Of a stretch of 15,476 nt of DNA, positions 14,679 to 15,476 are shown piece by piece (the stretch's first letter is position 1; every line of letters starts with the position of its first letter). This DNA comes from CAZEER01 sp964511215 (GTDB taxonomy: Bacteria; Fidelibacterota; Marinisomatia; Marinisomatales; UBA1611), in NCBI GenBank assembly GCA_964511215.1, contig CAZEER010000055.1, positions 1 through 15,476 of the forward strand, written 5' to 3'. Under the pieces are notes generated by a model. That model worked only from the letters and a program-made list of their open reading frames with translations, had not been told where the DNA came from and searched no databases. The position numbers were made by a program, and so were the translations under genes.

Positions 14679-15476
14679 CTATTGTTTTAGATTAATCTCA
14701 GAATATTGGGCTTTGGTTAATTGATTGTTATCATGAGACAGAGTAGCTATCCCGACATAGAATGAGTTGCGCCATTTTGTAATATCTAATTCGCCTAATT
14801 TATCCCATAGGTTATTACTAAATACAAAAAATTCAACCATGTTTTTGGATTTTTCAATTTTTAATCTAGCATTTCCCCAATCAATCTTTTGACCTGATAA
14901 GGCTTTCATTATTTCGCCATTTTTAATTCTATAACCAAACTCTGTATTACCACTTGGGAATATATTTACTATCCCATGAGCAGAATTTTTGTTGAGGCTT
15001 TTTCGAATCATTATTCCGGCTTTTGCATACTGGTGAGTATTATAAAGTGAATCTACTTTGATGGTAAAGGTGAAGTCTTCTTTTATTTTTTGATAAGCAA
15101 AACGAAATTGATCATTTGCATTCCATATATCATCGCCACCTCCATAAAATGACCAATTGTTTTTATTGATTTTTTGCCCTCCTTTTAAAGGCCTTCCGAT
15201 ATCTATAACTTTCCAAGCGAACGGGAGGGGATCTTTACTTGGAGGTGCAATTATTGATGGTGGTTTTGGAGGTAAATCATCTAACATACTAGGCTTATTC
15301 CTTGTAGTTAACCAAAACTGTAAGTCTTTATCTATTTCAATTTCTATTGTTCCAAAAGAAACAAACCAATCACGTATTTCATTATAAGAAGCGGTCTTTA
15401 AATCTACATCTATAAGGTTTTTTGCATTGGTAACCATACCCCAAGTTCCATCTCCAACTCCCCCAGTTGCATCGAG
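14679..15476 (-). CDS. C-terminal part of a protein with a DUF1349-type concanavalin-like domain
   Basis: The reading frame is open to the right edge: 13 codons without a stop precede the ATG at 15437 (the residues just before it include TGGVGDGTWG), so the true start is probably outside the window and the Met is internal. The visible N-terminal part (DVDLKTASYNEIRDWF, then FWLTTRNK) is not recognised. A Pro-rich linker (about 57-70 from that Met: PPKPPSIIAPPSKDPLP) leads to a beta-rich domain (about 74-252) with VIDIGRP, GGGDDIWNANDQFRF and AKAGIMIRKSLN, a pattern seen in DUF1349/concanavalin A-like lectin-glucanase domains that end many secreted or carbohydrate-related proteins. The role of the whole protein cannot be told from this piece. 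It converges with the symporter gene. Confidence 0.7.
   Translation of the reverse strand, partial: LDATGGVGDGTWGMVTNAKNLIDVDLKTASYNEIRDWFVSFGTIEIEIDKDLQFWLTTRNKPSMLDDLPPKPPSIIAPPSKDPLPFAWKVIDIGRPLKGGQKINKNNWSFYGGGDDIWNANDQFRFAYQKIKEDFTFTIKVDSLYNTHQYAKAGIMIRKSLNKNSAHGIVNIFPSGNTEFGYRIKNGEIMKALSGQKIDWGNARLKIEKSKNMVEFFVFSNNLWDKLGELDITKWRNSFYVGIATLSHDNNQLTKAQYSEINLKQ

Noticed and set aside
14664..14691. TCTAAAC ... GTTTTAGA inverted repeat between convergent genes, possible terminator
   Set aside because: Seven pairs with a bulge, mostly A-T, a 13-base loop and no U-run; too weak.
15157..15387. Plus-strand open frame of 76 codons near the right edge
   Set aside because: Antisense to the concanavalin-like protein, whose domain motifs are convincing.

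Overview
The window looks like chromosome from an AT-rich, gene-dense bacterium of the Fibrobacteres-Chlorobi-Bacteroidetes (FCB) side of the tree. A Marinimicrobia (SAR406)-like or related lineage is my best guess. The grounds are a type IX secretion (T9SS)-style C-terminal sorting domain on a giant secreted CotH protein, a dockerin-ended giant secreted CapA protein, a tRNA gene without encoded CCA, a vSGLT-like sodium/solute symporter, and mostly non-Shine-Dalgarno starts. The lineage is inference; no marker gene here proves it.

Layout. Positions 1-41 are the 3' half of tRNA-Thr(CGU). Positions 53-3833 hold housekeeping and small membrane genes: a secreted or membrane-anchored YidD-family protein with a C-terminal membrane extension (minus), a 109-residue membrane protein with a charged helical tail (plus), and on the minus strand a tight phoH-like/DUF5362-like pair and a Nudix CoA-pyrophosphatase-like gene overlapping a two-helix membrane protein. 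Positions 3893-4531 encode a HAD-family phosphatase-like protein with an Asp-to-Asn change in motif I (plus). Positions 4532-12917 are two very large secreted-protein genes in tandem on the minus strand. The upstream one is a CotH-kinase protein with two lamin-tail-like domains and a T9SS sorting domain. The downstream one is a CapA-type metallophosphatase-like protein with an unrecognised N-terminal domain, FN3, PKD, carbohydrate-binding-like and dockerin modules. Positions 13032-14663 encode a sodium/sugar symporter, divergent from cotH. Positions 14679-15476 are the 3' part of a gene, cut by the window edge, ending in a concanavalin-like (DUF1349-type) domain.

How it works together. The 8.4-kb CotH/CapA block is the distinctive part. 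It pairs a predicted extracellular protein kinase-like enzyme with a predicted extracellular CapA-type enzyme, and both carry modules typical of cell-surface or polysaccharide-associated proteins. The sugar symporter and the edge gene flank it and would suit carbohydrate use, but only adjacency supports a shared pathway. Three convergent gene pairs meet with overlapping, abutting or 15-base-spaced stops and no convincing terminator. No gap between genes exceeds about 130 bases. I saw no insertion sequence, CRISPR array or rRNA gene, and no clearly broken gene.
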